From Deinococcus roseus (GTDB lineage Bacteria; Deinococcota; Deinococci; Deinococcales; Deinococcaceae), in NCBI RefSeq assembly GCF_014646895.1, contig NZ_BMOD01000003.1, forward strand, positions 62,001-126,000: a DNA stretch of 64,000 nucleotides, read 5' to 3'. The notes beneath the pieces are model-generated. The model was not told the origin of the DNA. It did no database searches and saw nothing but the letters and a program-made list of their open reading frames with translations. A program made the position numbers and the translations under genes. Shown here in pieces: positions 1 through 8,806 of the stretch. Each line of letters starts with the position of its first letter. Position 1 is the stretch's first letter.

Positions 1-14
1 GCCTGAGCTGAACC

Positions 15-1094
15 TCAATCCTCATCCTTCAGGGTGGGATCGATGGGCATCTCACCCATCATGCCTGCTTCCATGTCACCCATCATGCGGGTGCTCACAC
101 CTGCTGCAGATTTGCGTTCTTCTGAACTGAGCAGGGCTGCACAGGGGGTTCCAAATCTGGGCTTTGCAAACGGCAGGTGTGTGTCCCCACGGGCCAGAAT
201 GTGCGAACTGTTGGACATGCCTGTGATGGGATCTCTGGCAGCAACGCTGTCATCTGCTCCCCACTGGGTGAAAGACCTCGCATTGCAGTAGTGGCCCACA
301 AAAGAGCGCCTGAAACGGTCCAGGGTCATGTTTTTCTTGCTGCGGTGCAAAACGTGCCCGCCAAAGAACACCACATCCCCTGCTCTGGCAGACACCAGAA
401 GCTGGTCATACCGATTGGCAATCCGGGCCAGGTCGTTTTCCTCATCGTTGGGGTTGCTGACCCCGCCCACTTCAAACGTTCCTGCCAGATCCCGCTGCCC
501 AAAGCCATACTGTCCAGACACTGGAGGATAAATGGGTTCCTGCTGGCTGCCTTTTGAGAACCACATGGCCCCGTTGTATTCGTCCACATCATCAATGGCC
601 ATCCAGGCTCCACAAAGGGTGTCCGGTTCGGTGGGAATGTAATAACTGTCCTGATGCCAGCCCTGACCGGGTTTTCCTGGTCCCTTGATGAACAGCATGC
701 TTTGCAAGGCCAGAATGTCCGGCCCAATCAATGCCTCCAGCACATCCAGCACACCAGGATGCAGCAAATACCGCTCATGCAGTTCCAGTTTGCGGTGCAG
801 CATGTGGATGCGCAAAAAATACGCGGCTTTCTCTTCTGGTGAAAGGTGCTCAGGGGGTGCTTCCAGTTCCTGCTGGGTGGTCCCGGTGTGCCGGGAGGGG
901 TCCCAGTCCGCTGTTCTTTCCCGCTGTTCCGGGAGTTTGCCCTGCATCAAATCTGCGGTGTGTTGCTGCAGTTCCTGCACCTCAAGAGGGGAGAGGAGAC
1001 CCCGCACCACCAGAAAGCCCTGTTCCCGAAAAGTGCGAAACTCCTGAACCGATACCCGGTATTTCTGGTGGGTGATGGGAGCCGTCAAAGACAT
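15..1094 (-). CDS. phytanoyl-CoA dioxygenase family protein
   Basis: A 359-residue protein of the Fe(II)/2-oxoglutarate-dependent PhyH family, which hydroxylates small organic substrates. The sequence shows the facial-triad pattern: GWHQD (His147, Asp149) and, about 100 residues later, GDVVFFGGHVLHRS, whose last His (about 250) is the expected distal ligand, followed by arginines near 262 that would bind 2-oxoglutarate. The reading frame is open further upstream to 1412, but that stretch overlaps the AraC gene; the ATG at 1094 has a good AGGAGG Shine-Dalgarno and starts a family-like N-terminus. It lies just downstream of the AraC regulator on the same strand, so that regulator may control it. 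The substrate cannot be read from sequence. Confidence 0.85.
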   Translation of the reverse strand: MSLTAPITHQKYRVSVQEFRTFREQGFLVVRGLLSPLEVQELQQHTADLMQGKLPEQRERTADWDPSRHTGTTQQELEAPPEHLSPEEKAAYFLRIHMLHRKLELHERYLLHPGVLDVLEALIGPDILALQSMLFIKGPGKPGQGWHQDSYYIPTEPDTLCGAWMAIDDVDEYNGAMWFSKGSQQEPIYPPVSGQYGFGQRDLAGTFEVGGVSNPNDEENDLARIANRYDQLLVSARAGDVVFFGGHVLHRSKKNMTLDRFRRSFVGHYCNARSFTQWGADDSVAARDPITGMSNSSHILARGDTHLPFAKPRFGTPCAALLSSEERKSAAGVSTRMMGDMEAGMMGEMPIDPTLKDED

Positions 1095-1284
1095 GAAAAC
1101 CTCCTGTGGAATCTTGAAGGCATTGTGCCCAATTTTTCCCTGCAGGGGAATGCCCATGATTTTGAAAAACATATCCAGAATTGACCTTGTTGCATGGATC
1201 AACGAAAGAAGAAACTTGTGGTGAAACCCCGAGCTCCAAAAACATCCACCCAGAAGACAACCGCTTGTTCTTCTGTCAAAGGCT

Positions 1285-2115
1285 TTAAAACTCCACCTGC
1301 ACCAGCCGGGAAAGGGGAATGGACTTTCCTGATCGGGCCTGCTCTCGCACCTCTCGGGGTGAAAATCCATATGCAGATTTGAACCGTCTGGAAAAATGAA
1401 ACGGGCTGGCAAAACCCAGCAGGTGACTGATCTCCGAAAAACGGTAATTGGTGCGCGTCACCAGCACCAGTGCCCGGTCCAGCCTGACAAGCCTCACCCA
1501 TTCCAGCGGCGGATGTCCAGTGTGCGTTTTGAACAGGCGACACAGGTACTCAGGGGTGATGTTCGCGATCCGGGCCAGTTCTTTCAGGGTGAACGGATGG
1601 GCAGGGTTCTGTTCCAGGGTGTCATGCACCTGCTTCATGACCTGTTCCAGGGTGCGCGGCCATTTCTGGTAGGAGCGCCTGAGGGTGGTCTGGCCTGTCA
1701 CAAAAGCCGTCAACATCAACTCCAAGACAGCTTTGATCTGCTCTTCACTGGCCGTTTCCACACAGGCCAGAAGGTGCTCGAAGAGGGGAACCAGAATGCT
1801 GGAACTGTCTATGGCGCACATCCTGGGCCACCCTTCTGCAGGAAGCCAGGATGCAGGCACCTCCTCGATCTGGAAATGAACATAGGCATGTCGGGTGTGG
1901 TGGTCAGGATCCCAGGCAAAAAAATCTGTGCTTCCAGCCTGGCACAACAGCAGGGTTCCAGGAGGCAATTCAAGCAATTTTGACCCAGACAGGTACTGGG
2001 CATGGCCTTCCAGCACCCAGACAAACTCATGGTCCTGCAACAACCTGGGACCAAACGTGGCCCCGGGAGGGTAGGTGGCCACACCATAAGCTGAAGGCAG
2101 AGAAAGTTTCAGCAT
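1285..2115 (-). CDS. AraC family transcriptional regulator
   Basis: A one-component regulator of about 277 residues. The N-terminal half looks like a cupin-type effector-binding domain (residues about 10-130, with the PPGATFGPR and LPPGTLLL turns). The C-terminal 100 residues are a double helix-turn-helix AraC domain: LKELARIANITPEYLCRLFK is the first HTH and the second follows ISHLLGFASPFHFSRRFK. The frame opens at a GTG (2136), but the ATG at 2115 has GGAG seven bases upstream and is preferred. It precedes the PhyH-family gene by about 190 bases on the same strand, so it is probably its local activator or repressor. The effector is unknown. Confidence 0.85.
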   Translation of the reverse strand: MLKLSLPSAYGVATYPPGATFGPRLLQDHEFVWVLEGHAQYLSGSKLLELPPGTLLLCQAGSTDFFAWDPDHHTRHAYVHFQIEEVPASWLPAEGWPRMCAIDSSSILVPLFEHLLACVETASEEQIKAVLELMLTAFVTGQTTLRRSYQKWPRTLEQVMKQVHDTLEQNPAHPFTLKELARIANITPEYLCRLFKTHTGHPPLEWVRLVRLDRALVLVTRTNYRFSEISHLLGFASPFHFSRRFKSAYGFSPREVREQARSGKSIPLSRLVQVEF

Positions 2116-2188
2116 GTTTTTACTCCAAGCAAACACCCTTCAAGCAACCATTTCAGGCCCATGGTCTCAACAAAAAACGGTTACAGCA

Positions 2189-3154
2189 TCAGACATGCAT
2201 GTTCTTCTGGGATTCCACCTGTTCGGTGATGTTGCGGGAAGAATACAGGTATCCTGCAAAAAGCAAGATGGTCACTGCTGCCACCACAATCCCCAGATAA
2301 GACGAAGAAAAGAAATCATAAAGCCCATGTATGATGGCAGCCAGCGCAATTCCAAACACAATCCAGGCCCGATGTTTCTCTCTGCTGTAGAGAGAAAGCC
2401 CGATGTAGTACCCGGCAATGCTGCTGAACATGCAATGCAAGAAAGGCAGGGTGATCAGGCGCACCATCTGCAGAATGATGGTGCTGCCATTGTTCAGGGG
2501 ACCACCATAAACCAGTTGTCCCACATCCTGCAAGCGCAGCAAATAGAGATACGAAACCGCTTCCGCCACCCCAAAAGCCAGACCGCTGATGCCCGCATAA
2601 TAGGCTGCCTGTTTCAGGTCTTTCACTTCCCGGAGCTTCAACACCAGGTAAACCACCGGAGCCAGTTTCACGGCCTCCTCAAGGACACCCACCCCCAGGA
2701 TGAACCCCACCAACCTGAGGGGAGAAAAAGGAGATTCTGTGGCAGCATACAGCCAGCTGATCACCGGAAACTTTTGCACAAAAAGCACGGTGGCAATGCC
2801 CACCAGGGTGGTGAAAAAGGCCACTCCAGAAGCTGTGCTCCAGCGGATGTTTTCTGGGCGCACCATCAGGTGCAGAATGTAAGCCCAGATGGCTGCAAAG
2901 TACACCCCAAAAGCCCACCCCGAAGTCTGGATGGAAGCGTTCTGGCCCAGAAAGTAATAAATCCCCAGTGGAAAGAGCGCCATCAGCAGGATGGTTCGGG
3001 TGAGGGGCTGGCCCAGAAGACCCGCTTTCAACCAATCGGCGAAAGGGAAAAGGGCATTGAATGGAAGCGCTTTCAGGTCCCGCAACAGGGTTCCAAACTG
3101 AGATTCGGGGCTGGGATCTGGACGGTTTGGGGCTTCTGGGGGCAAGTCATTCAT
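2189..3154 (-). CDS. PrsW family intramembrane metalloprotease
   Basis: A 321-residue polytopic membrane protein. The PrsW-family signatures are visible: GVLEEAVKLAPVVY (the EE..K motif), LAFGVAEAVSYL, FLHCMFSSIAGYY and IIHGLYDFF, which supply the Glu and His residues expected at the intramembrane zinc site. About eight hydrophobic segments follow a short Pro/Asp-rich cytoplasmic N-terminus. The ATG at 3154 is chosen because GGAGG sits eight bases upstream; longer versions lack family-like sequence. PrsW proteases cleave anti-sigma factors in Bacillus, but no sigma or anti-sigma gene is adjacent here, so the substrate is unknown. Confidence 0.85.
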   Translation of the reverse strand: MNDLPPEAPNRPDPSPESQFGTLLRDLKALPFNALFPFADWLKAGLLGQPLTRTILLMALFPLGIYYFLGQNASIQTSGWAFGVYFAAIWAYILHLMVRPENIRWSTASGVAFFTTLVGIATVLFVQKFPVISWLYAATESPFSPLRLVGFILGVGVLEEAVKLAPVVYLVLKLREVKDLKQAAYYAGISGLAFGVAEAVSYLYLLRLQDVGQLVYGGPLNNGSTIILQMVRLITLPFLHCMFSSIAGYYIGLSLYSREKHRAWIVFGIALAAIIHGLYDFFSSSYLGIVVAAVTILLFAGYLYSSRNITEQVESQKNMHV

Positions 3155-3343
3155 TGAAAATCCTCCACATATTGGCTCTGGGACAGCAATTTCACCTGCA
3201 TGCAGGGCAAGCCAGAAAACTTCAAACAGATGGCCTGCATTGTGGCACATCGACATGAAAGTTGGTGCCGAATCCAGACTTGCCCGACATGGGCCACCAG
3301 AGAGATGGTTTTTCAGCTTCTGCAAGGGAAATGACAACAAAAA

Positions 3344-3367
3344 GGGGATGACCCATGGGTCATCCCC
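3344..3367 (-). terminator. 24-base perfect palindrome, likely repA terminator
   Basis: A perfect palindrome whose arms are GGGGATGACCC and its complement. Read on the minus strand it is followed by TTTTTGTTGTC, so it fits a rho-independent terminator for a transcript arriving from repA. Confidence 0.6.
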
Positions 3368-3379
3368 GAAAAACCAACT

Positions 3380-3399
3380 ATCGTACTTTTTGTAGCGTT
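3380..3399 (-). repeat. inverted copy of the RepA iteron beyond the end of repA
   Basis: The complement of this stretch reads AACGCTACAAAAAGTACGAT, identical to the iterons upstream of repA, but in opposite orientation and on the other side of the gene. It lies between the terminator palindrome and the repA stop codon. It could be a regulatory or looping (handcuffing) site for RepA. Confidence 0.85.
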
Positions 3400-3419
3400 T
3401 TTATTTTCAGTGTCCCATA

Positions 3420-3586
3420 GGGGGATTTTCACAAAAATCTCCCAGAAATCCTCTGGTTTTTTACACCAGAGCCCTGCCGTCAAACCCGTCCTTCACCACG
3501 CAGTAGAATCGTTTTTAAGCAGCCTCCATTTTTCTCAAGTACAATTATGGCACCCCAACACACGCACCATCCTTAAAAACGATTCT
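3420..3586. repeat. cluster of hairpins and a 15-bp inverted repeat beyond repA
   Basis: Three structures fill the gap after repA. GGGGGATTTT and AAAATCTCCC (3420-3443) form a hairpin with one mismatch. CTCTGGT and ACCAGAG (3451-3471) form a 7-bp stem. AGAATCGTTTTTAAG (3505-3519) and its exact complement (3572-3586) form a perfect 15-bp inverted repeat with a 52-base spacer that ends six bases from the repA stop codon. No coding signal is seen here. A partition, termination or replication-control role is possible, unproven. Confidence 0.5.
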
Positions 3587-3591
3587 GTGGC

Positions 3592-4974
3592 TTAATAGAG
3601 CAATTGCCGGATGTCTTCGATGAAGTGGCTCAGCTTCTTCTGGATCACAGCGGTGCTGGCAGAGCGGATCAGTTGAAAGCCATCCACTTCCCCCTGAACC
3701 ACTGCATCTTGCAGCAGGTCGTACTCCAGGGGCTTCAGGGCAGATCGGATCAGCAGGTTGAGGGTGCGCACCACATACTCTCCACGCTGTCCAGGACTCA
3801 TTCGATCGTATTCTTCCCGCAAACGTTGCTGCTCCCCCTGCTCGGCAGACAACACCTGGCGGTCCAGTTCCAGCTTGCTGTTTGACGGTTCCAGGCTCAG
3901 GGTATTTTCGGGATTTTCTCCGTCTTGGGCATATTTCCCAGGATTCATCAGCAAATCCACCAGAAAACCCGCAGGATTTCTGGGACGAAACCCCGATTTC
4001 AGCATGGTTTCCATGCGGACAGCTGCTTCACCCACCTGCTCCCCGTATTGGCGAACCAGGTCTCTGGCACGGCTTTCTGCCACCCCATTCTCCATCAAAA
4101 CATCGACCAGTTCTTGCGAAATAGGATGGGACAACACCCCCTGGGCAAAAGCGTAAGTGATGTTCTGTTTTTTTCCTCTCCCAGAGTAAGAAACACTGGC
4201 CAGATATCCCTTGGCAATCAGCTCCTCATGGGCAGGTTCTAGGGCACGCCGGATCCGGTGGGCTGTGGGGAGCACCAGTTTGCACATCTCGGCCCACTCC
4301 AGCAGGTCCACCTGCAACACCTGAACGGTTCTGGAAGGGTCTTCAGGATCCACCCTCTGCGCGTCCAGCAAGCGAAAAAGCGCACGGGTGGTGGGTTGTT
4401 CCAGAGAGCGCATGAACTGCAGGTCCAGGGGCTTGATGTACCCGGCCCGGATGCTGTGCACCAGCTCCTTGGGAATCACCACCCGAATGATGGATTTGCC
4501 GTCCAGGGTGTCCCCATCTGCGGATGTGAACTCGATTTTTTCCACGTAGCGGAAGCCCACTGTGACCCAGCGGCGTTTGGGGTGATCCCGCCAGCCTTCG
4601 GTGATCAGGTAGCTTGAAGAGTACAGGCGCAGCAAACTTTCTCGTGCCAGATTGTAATATCTCACGCTGGTGCTCAGTCCAGCGGCCCGCAAAAGCTGGT
4701 AGGTGGTGAAGGTCAGGGCACCGTCTTCAGGGCTGCCTGACTCGATAAACAGGTTGATGATGGCAGCGCTGATGTCGTTGTCGATGCCGTGTGGGACACC
4801 ACCATACTCTGTTGTCCCTGCGCAGACAACACGCACCACACGCCCGTCTGTTTCGTGTTCCACTTCCCAGCGGGTGAGGTTTTCTGGAATGGTCCTTTGA
4901 ACGCTGATCAGTCCCAAACGGGCCAGATTCAGTTCATCAAAGCGGCGGAGGTTGATGGGTTCTTTCTTGGCCAT
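3592..4974 (-). CDS. repA: replication initiator protein RepA
   Basis: A 460-residue initiator of the RepA/RPA type that would bind the iterons upstream and open the origin. The segment PHGIDNDISAAIINLFIE and the following LTFTTYQLLRAAGL resemble the winged-helix N-terminal part of that family, and a second basic region (about 200-300) precedes an acidic Gln-rich tail. The ATG at 4974 (MAKKEPINLRR) is preferred over an upstream Cys-rich extension that runs through the promoter. There is no clear Shine-Dalgarno. Identification rests on motif resemblance and, strongly, on the 13 iterons and DnaA box immediately upstream. No parA or parB gene is seen in the window. Confidence 0.85.
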   Translation of the reverse strand: MAKKEPINLRRFDELNLARLGLISVQRTIPENLTRWEVEHETDGRVVRVVCAGTTEYGGVPHGIDNDISAAIINLFIESGSPEDGALTFTTYQLLRAAGLSTSVRYYNLARESLLRLYSSSYLITEGWRDHPKRRWVTVGFRYVEKIEFTSADGDTLDGKSIIRVVIPKELVHSIRAGYIKPLDLQFMRSLEQPTTRALFRLLDAQRVDPEDPSRTVQVLQVDLLEWAEMCKLVLPTAHRIRRALEPAHEELIAKGYLASVSYSGRGKKQNITYAFAQGVLSHPISQELVDVLMENGVAESRARDLVRQYGEQVGEAAVRMETMLKSGFRPRNPAGFLVDLLMNPGKYAQDGENPENTLSLEPSNSKLELDRQVLSAEQGEQQRLREEYDRMSPGQRGEYVVRTLNLLIRSALKPLEYDLLQDAVVQGEVDGFQLIRSASTAVIQKKLSHFIEDIRQLLY

Positions 4975-4984
4975 GACAAATGTT

Positions 4985-4998
4985 CGAAATGCGTTTCG
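4985..4998. promoter_or_regulatory. small palindrome at the repA 5' end
   Basis: CGAAATGCGTTTCG, with 5-bp arms, lies 11 bases upstream of the repA start codon between promoter and gene. Its position suits an autoregulatory operator, but this is inference only. Confidence 0.3.
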
Positions 4999-5024
4999 CC
5001 CCCTGTTGTTGTTTTTATTATAAA

Positions 5025-5053
5025 GATATAAATACTTAAAGATTTGTTGACAA
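5025..5053 (-). promoter_or_regulatory. repA promoter
   Basis: On the minus strand TTGTCA (5048-5053) and TATATC (5025-5030) are separated by 17 bases. The region 5005-5063 is AT-rich and flanked by an imperfect inverted repeat (CCCCTGTTGTTGT against ACAACAACAAGGGG), so it could also serve as the duplex-unwinding element. Confidence 0.6.
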
Positions 5054-5102
5054 CAACAAGGGGCCACGTCACTTTCGCTCCAGGACGGCGAAAATTCGCC
5101 AA

Positions 5103-5883
5103 AACGCTACAAAAGGTACGATAATTTTGGCCCAAAACGCTACAAAAGGTACGATAATTTTGGCCCAAAACGCTACAAAAGGTACGATACCCCAGAGCCA
5201 AACGCTACAAAAAGTACGATAAAAACGCTACAAAAAGTACGATAGTTTTTGAGGGCATTTTGGCCCCCTTTTTGGGCAAACGCTACAAAAGGTACGATGG
5301 TTTTGAGCAAAAACGCTACAAAAAGTACGATGGTGATTTGTGTTATCCACAGGCATGCTCCGTTGGCTTCTGGAGAACATTTGGGTTGAATTTTGGGCAA
5401 ACGCTACAAAAAGTACGATACCCAAACGCTACAAAAAGTACGATACCTCCTGAACGCTACAAAAGGTACGATGGTTTTGGGCCAAAACGCTACAAAAAGT
5501 ACGATAGTTGTCCTGATTTCTGTTTGTAAAAAATACGTCTTGATCGTGGTTTCTCTGAACGGAGATGCGCCGATTTTTGCTCTCATTTTTGGTCCTGAAA
5601 GAGGCGTGATTTTGAATAAGGTTTGAAGAAGGTTTTGGGGGATTTCAGGGCTTTGCTGGAGGGTATCCTGTCTATACACCCACCTGAAGATCCAGATCCA
5701 AAAACAGGCATTTTTGGCAAAACGCTACAAAAAGTACGATAGTTGTGATGGGTGGACAGCAGGTGAAGAAAAAAGCTGTCTGTTCCCTGGGACAGGCCAA
5801 TATGGCAAAAGCAAAAACGGTGAAAACATCGTCTGACAAGTGTTCCGCTCTGGCGGATCAAAAAACGCTACAAAAAGTACGAT
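5103..5883 (+). repeat. iteron array, 13 direct repeats (replication origin)
   Basis: Thirteen copies of AACGCTACAAAARGTACGAT in one orientation start at 5103, 5136, 5169, 5201, 5224, 5279, 5312, 5400, 5425, 5453, 5486, 5721 and 5864. The variable base R is G in copies 1-3, 6 and 10 and A in the others. Many start-to-start distances are 33, 55 or 88 (or within one base of 22 or 33), close to multiples of a helical turn. The array sits directly upstream of repA and contains a DnaA box, which together mark an iteron-type origin. The stretch 5506-5720 holds no other feature I can support. Confidence 0.95.
5343..5351 (+). other. DnaA box
   Basis: TTATCCACA, an exact match to the bacterial DnaA-box consensus, lies between iterons 7 and 8 in the origin. 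Confidence 0.8.
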
Positions 5884-6012
5884 AGTTGACTCTGGGCAGG
5901 TCAAAATTGCTGCTTGCAGACCGCATGGTTCTCAGGCAGGAGCAGATCTTTTTTCTTTTTTGATTTCTTTTTTGAGACAGGGATGTTCTTTTTCTGGATG
6001 CACTGCTGGATT

Positions 6013-6867
6013 TCAGGTGCTCCGCTGGTTGCGGTACTGGCGAGGAGAAATGCCCACCTCGGTCTTGAACACAGCATAAAAGCGGCTGAGGGAGCCAAAA
6101 CCCGCTTCTAAGGCCACATCCAGAATGCTGCAATTGGAAGTGATCAGCAGGCGCTGGGCATGGGCCAGGCGGTGCTGGGTCAGGTATTCCAGCAAAGTGA
6201 GGCCCATGGTCCTCTTGAACAGGGACATGGCGTAATTGGGATGCAGCTTGACCCCCTGGGCAATGTCTTCCACTGTCAGAGGGTCAGTGTAATGGGAAGA
6301 CACAAAGGTGGCCATCTCTTCCACGCGGGTGAAATCTTCTGTTTGGGTGCGGGCCGTGCTGGTTTTTTCAGGTGCGCGGTTCAGGTCGTGTGCTGCCCTG
6401 CGCAACCTGGCCTGGAGTTCCAGATAAACGATCTGGTGCATCTCGGATTGTTCGGTGGGCTCTCGCTGGTAGCGGGGCAGCTCACGGGCTTCTTTGCTCC
6501 AGCGCTCAAACAGCAGCATGTCCAGGGCAGGGATGCCCCGGTGCAGCACAAGTTCACCGTGCATGACCGGGTTCAGCAGGCTCTGGGGAAGGGCCCAGCG
6601 CAGAAAATCGGTGAGGGGAATGTGCACCACCCCCAGGGTGGTTTCAGGCTGCAATTGCACAATCCGGTGGGGGGTGATGGCCCAGAAAATGGCCAGGTCG
6701 CCTTCCCTGAGGACCTGCATGGTGCCGCCCATCAGGTAAGTGAGGGCTCCAGAGCACACCAAATTGAGCTCAATGTCGCTGTGGCGGTGCAGGTGATCGG
6801 CAATTCCAGGCTGTCCCAGCCAGCAAAAGTAACCTGAAGTGTAATTCATACTGTCCTGAACTGGCAT
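6013..6867 (-). CDS. AraC family transcriptional regulator with cupin sensor
   Basis: A 284-residue regulator. The N-terminal part (SGYFCWLGQPGIADHLHRHSDIELNLV) is a cupin-like ligand pocket with the HxHxD pattern seen in AraC regulators of sugar genes. The C-terminal domain has TVEDIAQGVKLHPNYAMSLF and ILDVALEAGFGSLSRFYAVF as its two helix-turn-helices. The first start (6867) has a purine run directly against it; the internal ATG at 6849 has AGGA at a better distance and may be the true start. It is divergent from the ThuA/Gfo/Idh genes, so it is the natural candidate regulator of that sugar operon. Confidence 0.85.
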   Translation of the reverse strand: MPVQDSMNYTSGYFCWLGQPGIADHLHRHSDIELNLVCSGALTYLMGGTMQVLREGDLAIFWAITPHRIVQLQPETTLGVVHIPLTDFLRWALPQSLLNPVMHGELVLHRGIPALDMLLFERWSKEARELPRYQREPTEQSEMHQIVYLELQARLRRAAHDLNRAPEKTSTARTQTEDFTRVEEMATFVSSHYTDPLTVEDIAQGVKLHPNYAMSLFKRTMGLTLLEYLTQHRLAHAQRLLITSNCSILDVALEAGFGSLSRFYAVFKTEVGISPRQYRNQRST

Positions 6868-7022
6868 CCCTTTCAGAATACCTTAGGATGCAAGAAAAAG
6901 TCTGCAAAATGCAGCAAGACTTGTTTGATCTGCTGAAGTTAGACTGATGGCTACGAAAACCGAACGGCCACCCCTGAACGTGCTGAACCGCTGTGCAACC
7001 ATGACCAAAATCATGATCAATC

Positions 7023-7034
7023 GTAAGCGCTTCC
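7023..7034 (+). promoter_or_regulatory. LacI-type operator upstream of the thuA-like gene
   Basis: GTAAGCGCTTCC contains the AAGCGCTT palindrome typical of LacI/CcpA-family operators, about 30 bases before the start of the ThuA-like gene. No lacI-family gene is in the window, so the regulator would be encoded elsewhere. Confidence 0.4.
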
Positions 7035-7064
7035 GGTCAAGGGAGCTTCAGGCAAGGAGTGAAG

Positions 7065-7784
7065 ATGATTCGAGTCACCATATGGAATGAAAACCGCCAC
7101 GAGAAACGCAACCCCAAAGTCACTGCCATTTACCCCGAAGGCATCCATGGAGCCCTCAAGCAGGGTCTGGAAGCTTATGGTTTTGATGCCAGAACCGCTG
7201 TTCTGGACGAACCCGAGCATGGCCTGACCGATGAAGTGCTGGCCGCCACCGATGTGCTGGTCTGGTGGGGTCACCTGGCCCACGGTGAAGTGGAAGATGC
7301 AGTGGTGGAAAAAGTTCAGAAGCGCGTTCTGGACGGTATGGGTTTGATTGTGCTGCACTCCGGTCACTTTTCAAAGATCTTCAAGAAGCTGATGGGCACC
7401 ACCTGCGACCTGAAATGGCGGGAAGCCAACGACAAAGAGCGCCTGTGGGTGATCAACCACTCCCACCCGATCATGGAAGGGGTGGGCGAATATGTGGAAA
7501 TTGACGCCGAAGAGATGTACGGAGAGCCTTTCGACATTCCCACGCCAGATGAACTGCTGATGGTGAGCTGGTTCTCTGGTGGCGAGGTGTTCAGAAGTGC
7601 CGTCACCTACCGCAGAGGCTTCGGAAAGATTTTCTATTTCCGTCCTGGACACGAAACCTACCCCACCTATCACAATGCCCAGGTGGTTCGCATCATCGCC
7701 AACGGGGTGAAGTGGGCCGCTCCCGCCCTGCATGATCCCAGAAAATTTGGCAATGCCAGAGCGCTGGAAGCAGGGGTCGAGTGA
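7065..7784 (+). CDS. ThuA-like trehalose utilization family protein
   Basis: A 239-residue protein of the ThuA family, which has a class I glutamine-amidotransferase-like fold and is linked to trehalose and other disaccharide use. Visible features are YPEGIHGALKQGLE near the N-terminus, DVLVWWGHLAHGEV and GLIVLHSGHFSKIFKKLMG. The ATG at 7065 is preferred over the GTG at 7059 because AAGGAG lies five bases upstream. The stop codon overlaps the next gene's ATG by one base, so they are co-translated. The biochemical activity is not settled in the family. Confidence 0.85.
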   Translation: MIRVTIWNENRHEKRNPKVTAIYPEGIHGALKQGLEAYGFDARTAVLDEPEHGLTDEVLAATDVLVWWGHLAHGEVEDAVVEKVQKRVLDGMGLIVLHSGHFSKIFKKLMGTTCDLKWREANDKERLWVINHSHPIMEGVGEYVEIDAEEMYGEPFDIPTPDELLMVSWFSGGEVFRSAVTYRRGFGKIFYFRPGHETYPTYHNAQVVRIIANGVKWAAPALHDPRKFGNARALEAGVE

Positions 7785-8806
7785 TGGCAGAAGTGCAACC
7801 TTTCAGGGTGGCCCTGGTGGGTGGGGGCAACATCGCCGGAGCCCACTACAAGGGTTACACTGCAGCCGGAGCCCAGATTGTGGCTTTTGTGGAGCCTTTT
7901 GAAGTGACCCGCATCCGCCGGGAATCCGAGTGGGCCATTCCCGGGTATGCCACCATGGCAGAACTGCTGGAAAAAGCCGATTTCGAGGCGGTCAGCATCT
8001 GCACCCCCAATGCCTTTCACCATGGCCTGACCCTGGAAGCGGCAAAAGCGGGCAAGCACGTGCTGTGCGAAAAACCCCTCTCCATGTCCATTGAGCAGTG
8101 CGATGAGATGATCCAGGTGTGCAAAGACGCTGGCGTGGTGCTGCAGACTGGCCATCACCTGCGCAGCAACCTGTATGTTGAGCAGGCCAAGCAGATCATC
8201 GAGGCGGGTGGCATCGGCAAAATCACTTTCATCCGGTTGCGTCAGGCCCACGACTGGAGTGGCAGTGAAACCGTTTCTCCTGCCTTCGGATCCATTGCCC
8301 AGGCAGGGGGCGGCACCATGCTGGACAACGGATGCCACATGTACGACCTGGCCCGGCACTTCGTGGGGGATGTCAAAAACATCTTTGCCCGCATGTCCAC
8401 CCTCAAATTTGACATCGAGGTGGAAGACGTGAGTGTGGCCAACCTGGAGTTCGTTTCTGGAACCCTGGGCAGTGTGGAGAACTCCTGGACCGCCACCGGA
8501 TGGGAAGAAGGGTTCTGGATTTACGGCACCCAGGGTGTGCTCGAATGCCAGATCCGCAACGGGGTGCCCCGTTACCTCAAGCACATCACCCGTGTGGGCG
8601 GAAACCGCGACTGGAGCCGCCCAGATGAAGTGCTCTACACCTTCAACTCCGAAGGTGGGCACCCCAGACAGGTGGTCAACTTCATGCGCAGCATCCGCGA
8701 GGGAGGCAAAGTGATTTGCACCGGAGAGGACGGACGGGAAAGCGTGCGTCTGGTGCTGCAGGGCTACGAGAGTGCGAAAACTGGACAACCCATCCAGTTG
8801 CAGTGA
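7784..8806 (+). CDS. Gfo/Idh/MocA family oxidoreductase
   Basis: A 340-residue NAD(P)-dependent sugar or inositol dehydrogenase. The N-terminus has a Rossmann signature (VALVGGGNIAGAHYKGY) and the family EKP motif in LCEKPLSMS; the C-terminal half is the GFO/IDH beta-sheet domain. It overlaps the ThuA-like gene by one base and precedes an isomerase and a second Gfo/Idh enzyme, the arrangement expected for oxidation and isomerisation of an unknown sugar. The exact substrate is not deducible. Confidence 0.9.
   Translation: MAEVQPFRVALVGGGNIAGAHYKGYTAAGAQIVAFVEPFEVTRIRRESEWAIPGYATMAELLEKADFEAVSICTPNAFHHGLTLEAAKAGKHVLCEKPLSMSIEQCDEMIQVCKDAGVVLQTGHHLRSNLYVEQAKQIIEAGGIGKITFIRLRQAHDWSGSETVSPAFGSIAQAGGGTMLDNGCHMYDLARHFVGDVKNIFARMSTLKFDIEVEDVSVANLEFVSGTLGSVENSWTATGWEEGFWIYGTQGVLECQIRNGVPRYLKHITRVGGNRDWSRPDEVLYTFNSEGGHPRQVVNFMRSIREGGKVICTGEDGRESVRLVLQGYESAKTGQPIQLQ

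Noticed and set aside
1094..1412. N-terminal extension of the PhyH-family protein to 1412
   Set aside because: It overlaps the AraC gene, lacks family sequence, and the ATG at 1094 has AGGAGG.
5103..5883. Possible CRISPR array (regular 20-bp repeats with spacers)
   Set aside because: Spacer lengths vary from 3 to over 200 bases and several repeats abut; the repeats adjoin repA and include a DnaA box, so they are origin iterons.
6948..7089. Short frame starting MATKTERPP upstream of the thuA-like gene
   Set aside because: No ribosome-binding site, overlaps the operator and the true start of the thuA-like gene.
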